NCBI RefSeq assembly: GCF_000337675.1
Contig: NZ_AOIB01000037.1
Span: 1-64,000, forward strand
Length of the DNA stretch: 64,000 nucleotides
Origin: Natronococcus amylolyticus DSM 10524
GTDB taxonomy: Archaea; Halobacteriota; Halobacteria; Halobacteriales; Natrialbaceae
Direction of reading: 5' to 3'
Shown: positions 60,998 through 64,000 of the stretch, one piece after another
Position numbering within the stretch: the stretch's first letter is position 1
Layout of the letters: each line of letters opens with the position of its first letter
Position numbers and translations under genes: made by a program
The notes under the pieces: model-generated
The model's database searches: none
The model's input: the letters and a program-made list of their open reading frames with translations, nothing else
What the model was told of the DNA's origin: nothing

Positions 60998-61252
60998 TTA
61001 GAACACCCCGATACGCGAGGCGACTTCCTGGGCGTCGTCGTCCTCGGAGAGTTTGACGGTTGCTTTCTTCTTCCCGTTCATCGTCATCTGTGTGTTGACG
61101 CTATCGACCGAGACCTCGAAGCGTCGCTCGACTTCCTCCCGGATCTCGGGTTTGGTGGCGTCGGGGTTGGCGACGAACTGGAGCTTGTTCTCGAAGTCCA
61201 TGTCGTTCATCGCCTTTTCGGTCACGAGCGGGTGGTCGATCGCTCCGCTCAT
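60998..61252 (-). CDS. rpl23: Large ribosomal subunit protein uL23
   Basis: 84 residues from the ATG at 61252 (MSGAIDHPLVTEKAMNDMDF); an ATG at 61288 lies inside L4 and is not needed. The C-terminal MTMNGKKKATVKLSEDDDAQ is typical. Tunnel-exit docking site. Overlaps L4 by 4 bp. Confidence 0.96.
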   Translation of the reverse strand: MSGAIDHPLVTEKAMNDMDFENKLQFVANPDATKPEIREEVERRFEVSVDSVNTQMTMNGKKKATVKLSEDDDAQEVASRIGVF

Positions 61253-62001
61253 CGGTCGGCCACCTCCTCGAGTGCGCTCTCGGTCCAAACGGTCAGCCGT
61301 CCGGGCTGGGTGCCCGGCGCAAGATCCTCCGCGTTGACCTCCGCGGCCGTCGTGACGTCCGCGCCGGCGAGGTTCCGGGCCGCACGGGACGGGCCGGACT
61401 CACTGGAGGTGACGAAGAGGATCGACTTGGGCTGTTTGTACTTGCGTCCGCGGGTCTTTCCGCGACCCGAGCGCACGCTGCGACCCTCGTCGGCTCGCTC
61501 GACGTCGTCGGCGAGACCGGCGGCCTCGAGGAACTCGACGACCTCCTTGGTCTTCTGGAGGTCCTCGAACTCGTCGCTGACGACGATCGGTGCCTCGACG
61601 TCCGCGTCGAACTCGTGGCCACGGTCGGCGACGAGCTCGGCGTCGGTCGTCGCGGCGATGGCGCTGCGGACGGCCAGCTTCTTCTCTTTCGTGTTGATCG
61701 ATTCGGTCCAGTCCTTCTCGGCTTTCGGCGGGTGTCCCTTTCGTCCCTTGACGGTCTGGGGAACGCGTCGAGCGCGTCCGTTCTGTCGGGGGACGTGGGC
61801 CATCCCACGGCCGCTACCGAACGATTCGGCCGGCGTTCGAAGGCCGGCGAACTCGTCGGCGCCGTAGTCCTGTTTTCGGTTGGCCTGGGCGGCGCGAACG
61901 GCACGGGCGATCAGGTCCGGGCGGTACTGCGTCTCGAAGACCGCCGGGAGCTCGATCGTGTCCGCGTCCGAGCCGTCCAGGTTGCGTACTGTTGCGTCCA
62001 T
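61249..62001 (-). CDS. rpl4: Large ribosomal subunit protein uL4
   Basis: 250 residues, archaeal L4 (L1e type). It has VRAAQANRKQDYGADEFAGL, GRGMAHVPRQNGRARRVPQT and HPPKAEKDWTESINTKEKK, the extended loop that contacts the tunnel wall. Three bases after L3. Confidence 0.97.
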   Translation of the reverse strand: MDATVRNLDGSDADTIELPAVFETQYRPDLIARAVRAAQANRKQDYGADEFAGLRTPAESFGSGRGMAHVPRQNGRARRVPQTVKGRKGHPPKAEKDWTESINTKEKKLAVRSAIAATTDAELVADRGHEFDADVEAPIVVSDEFEDLQKTKEVVEFLEAAGLADDVERADEGRSVRSGRGKTRGRKYKQPKSILFVTSSESGPSRAARNLAGADVTTAAEVNAEDLAPGTQPGRLTVWTESALEEVADR

Positions 62002-62004
62002 ATG

Positions 62005-63024
62005 TTATCCCTGGTTGGATGCGGTGGAGACGAACCGGACCTCGGGATCGAGGCGCGGCTGGTCTCCGGGTCGGATCGCCGGGCGGAAGCGTACGAGACG
62101 CTTGTTCGGCCCGGGGAGCGAGCCCTTGATCAACGCGTGCGGTCCGTCGACCTCGCCGTAGTTGACGAAGCCGCCGTCGACCGTCGCGTCGGCGCCGTCG
62201 CCGATGTCGACGAGGCGCTTGTTCAGTTCCGTCCGCTGGTGATATCCGGTCTGTCCCTGCTGGGGGACCGTCGAGCGGACGCGGGAGGGGTTCCAGGGGC
62301 CGAGGTTGCCGATGCGACGGCGCCAGCCCTGCCGGGCGTGTTTGCCCTTGCGTTTCTGGACGCCCCATCGCTTGACGGGACCCTGGGTCCCTTTCCCTTT
62401 CGTGACGCCGCTCGCGTCGACGTACTCGCCGGCGCGGAACGTGTCGTTCATGACGTGTTCCCCGCCGTCGGCGATCAGCTCGAGCGCGAAGTCGACGCGC
62501 TCGTCGACCGAGCCGCCGCCGACGCGCGTCTCCATCACGTCCGGTTTCTTCTTCGGTACCGATGGTACCGCCGAAGGCACCGTGTGCGTGATGACGCGAA
62601 CGTCGTCGACGCGGCCGTCCTCGAGCAGCTCTCGAAGCTCGTCTTCGGCCGTGTCGGCGTCGTAGTCGTCACCGGGAAGGTCCAGAACGCGGTCGAGTTC
62701 GGGAACGAACTCGTCGGTCCAGACCTCGGTGATCGGTTTCTTTCCGTACGGTGTGTCCTCGTACGCACGCAGGGCGACCGCGCGCATCGGCGGCGTCTCC
62801 ACGATCGTGACGGGGACGGTCTCCTCCATCCCCTCGGTCGGCGAGTTCGCTTCGTCGTCGACCATCACGACGTGGGTCATGCCGGCCTTGTAGCCCGCGA
62901 AACCCTGGAGCGTCGGCTGTCCGTCGTCGTCCGGCCACGAGTTAAAGCGCGGAACCTCCGAAGAGGCGCGCTGTCGTGGGCCGAACCCGAGTGAGCCTTT
63001 GCGTGGTGAATTTGGTTGTGGCAT
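62005..63024 (-). CDS. rpl3: Large ribosomal subunit protein uL3
   Basis: 339 residues, archaeal L3. MPQPNSPRKGSLGFGPRQRA and WPDDDGQPTLQGFAGYKAGM start it; GTQGPVKRWGVQKRKGKHAR and TVPQQGQTGYHQRTELNKR are the conserved core near the peptidyl-transferase centre. It follows the SPOUT gene after 4 bp. Confidence 0.98.
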   Translation of the reverse strand: MPQPNSPRKGSLGFGPRQRASSEVPRFNSWPDDDGQPTLQGFAGYKAGMTHVVMVDDEANSPTEGMEETVPVTIVETPPMRAVALRAYEDTPYGKKPITEVWTDEFVPELDRVLDLPGDDYDADTAEDELRELLEDGRVDDVRVITHTVPSAVPSVPKKKPDVMETRVGGGSVDERVDFALELIADGGEHVMNDTFRAGEYVDASGVTKGKGTQGPVKRWGVQKRKGKHARQGWRRRIGNLGPWNPSRVRSTVPQQGQTGYHQRTELNKRLVDIGDGADATVDGGFVNYGEVDGPHALIKGSLPGPNKRLVRFRPAIRPGDQPRLDPEVRFVSTASNQG

Positions 63025-63028
63025 TCTA

Positions 63029-63901
63029 TCACTCTCTGAGAGTGAGGGATGCGAGCGTGGCGAACAGAGCCTCTTCCGTTCGCACCACGTCGCTTCCCTG
63101 GTCCGGAACCGTATTCAGCCAGAGGTCGAACCCCGGATCGATGGGTTCGACTCCGTCACCGTCGACGCCGTCCCAGTTGGACAGCGCGTCGACGGCCTCC
63201 TCGTCCATTCCGAGGATGTCCGGCAGCCCTCTCTCGGGTGCCCCGAAGACGACGGTCATCCCGTCGCGCTCGCGGCGTCCGGCCAGCGTCCCCAGCCGCC
63301 CGACGGTGAGTTCTGCACCGAATCGGGAGGCTGCGATGCGGACGCCGGCGTCCTCACGGCCGAGTGCTGCCTGGAGGTCCGTCCGCTCGACGTCGAGCCC
63401 CGGAAGGGGCTCGTCCTCGAGTTTCGCCCGGACCGGTCGTCGCGAAGAGATCCTGACGGTCACGCGCTCCCCCTCCTCGAGCTCCATACCGGGAGGCACG
63501 TTGAGGGAGATCGGGTGTTGCAAGCCGCAATTGACCCGCACGCGTTGATCAGGTCCGACCTCGGTCACGATTCCTTGTCTTGACGACCCCGAACCGTTCG
63601 ATTCGGAGCCGGTCTGTGACACGGCGCGGAGCGGGGGCAGGATGCCCGCGTACTCGAGTTCGTCGCGCATCCCCCAGGCCTCGTTTCGGAGGTAGGGGGG
63701 CGTCGTCGCGTACCGCAAGACGGTGTCGACGAACTCGCCGCCGAATCGCCCGCGTTCGCCCTCCCGATCGGGGAAGACGACGAGCCGATCCGCCCGGAAC
63801 ACGGTCGCCGCGCGGGCGACGTATCCGAGCTTGCGAGTTGCCTCGCGTTTGTCCTCGGCTTCGCGGGTGAGCGACGACGGCACGAGCACGCTAACGGTCA
63901 T
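63029..63901 (-). CDS. SPOUT-superfamily RNA methyltransferase (putative uridine N3 type)
   Basis: 290 residues from the ATG at 63901. MTVSVLVPSSLTREAEDKRE starts the fold; KLGYVARAATVFRADRLVVF, GGEFVDTVLRYATTPPYLRN and RERDGMTVVFGAPERGLPDI form the alpha/beta-knot SAM site. An OB-like insertion with SLNVPPGMELEEGERVTVRI lies in the middle. This family (Methyltrn_RNA_3) precedes rpl3 in many archaea and is thought to modify rRNA or tRNA. First gene of the operon; an in-frame ATG at 63952 would lie at the TATA box and is rejected. Confidence 0.9.
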   Translation of the reverse strand: MTVSVLVPSSLTREAEDKREATRKLGYVARAATVFRADRLVVFPDREGERGRFGGEFVDTVLRYATTPPYLRNEAWGMRDELEYAGILPPLRAVSQTGSESNGSGSSRQGIVTEVGPDQRVRVNCGLQHPISLNVPPGMELEEGERVTVRISSRRPVRAKLEDEPLPGLDVERTDLQAALGREDAGVRIAASRFGAELTVGRLGTLAGRRERDGMTVVFGAPERGLPDILGMDEEAVDALSNWDGVDGDGVEPIDPGFDLWLNTVPDQGSDVVRTEEALFATLASLTLRE

Positions 63902-63954
63902 GCCCACGCTTCGGCGCCGCGTCACTAGACTGTAGCGATGTCTTGCCGACAAAG

Positions 63955-63962
63955 TCTTAAAA
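63955..63962 (-). promoter_or_regulatory. TATA box of the S10/spc ribosomal operon
   Basis: ttttaaga on the minus strand, centred about 57 bases before the SPOUT-gene ATG, giving an expected leader of about 30 nt. The rest of the window to 64000 shows no gene. Confidence 0.55.
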
Positions 63963-64000
63963 GGGTAGCGGATTCGATTCCGGCTGTGAACGGCTCACAG

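Overview
The window is a GC-rich archaeal chromosome segment. Archaeal-type ribosomal genes (L32e, L19e, S4e), topoisomerase VI beside DNA gyrase, TATA/BRE promoters, leaderless starts and very acidic proteins (Asp/Glu-rich tails, many Tat-type signals) point to an extremely halophilic archaeon (class Halobacteria). Order or genus cannot be fixed from the sequence alone; a Natrialbales-type genome is my guess.

Layout. (1) 1-4318: the 5' part of a PAS sensor gene running off the left edge, a universal stress protein, and a minus-strand operon sco-tlpA-ccdA for copper delivery and thiol redox outside the membrane. (2) 4319-4706: tRNA-Glu(TTC) with duplicated copies of its 3' end set in hairpin units. 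(3) 4868-7353: fumarylacetoacetase-family, metallo-beta-lactamase-fold and zinc-ribbon membrane proteins. (4) 7369-21537: topoisomerase VI (top6B-top6A, minus) and gyrase (gyrB-gyrA, plus) flank a membrane-protein block (ion channel, SGNH-type protein, UspA, TSUP exporter, divergent NRAMP); a winged-helix regulator follows. (5) 21683-27688: a metal-handling neighbourhood (ZIP transporter, DtxR regulator, Mn-type arginase) with a shared operator candidate, then type II NADH dehydrogenase, an acyltransferase, an Nmad3-like protein and two zinc micro-proteins. (6) 27689-28583: tRNA-Pro(GGG), again followed by degenerate copies of its own 3' end. (7) 28649-32148: the adk-DUF106-cmk-cbf5 series. 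(8) 32208-45021: TrkA, two APC permeases fused to tandem Usp domains, a free Usp, and an aa3-type oxidase (coxB, a coxA-coxC fusion, a coxD-like subunit). (9) 45022-46803: a gene-poor stretch with gene fragments and tiny ORFs, then a DUF354-wecB polysaccharide gene pair. (10) 49322-63901: an uninterrupted minus-strand S10/spc operon from a SPOUT methylase and L3 through to SecY.

Most of the window is housekeeping: translation, secretion, DNA topology, nucleotide metabolism and respiration. The more unusual signals are the tRNA 3'-end echo hairpins at two unrelated tRNA genes, the TATA-abutting TTAGACG operator shared by the ZIP and DtxR genes, upstream ORFs overlapping the starts of both permease-Usp genes, a duplicated domain inserted in Top6B, and the decayed region 45022-46803.
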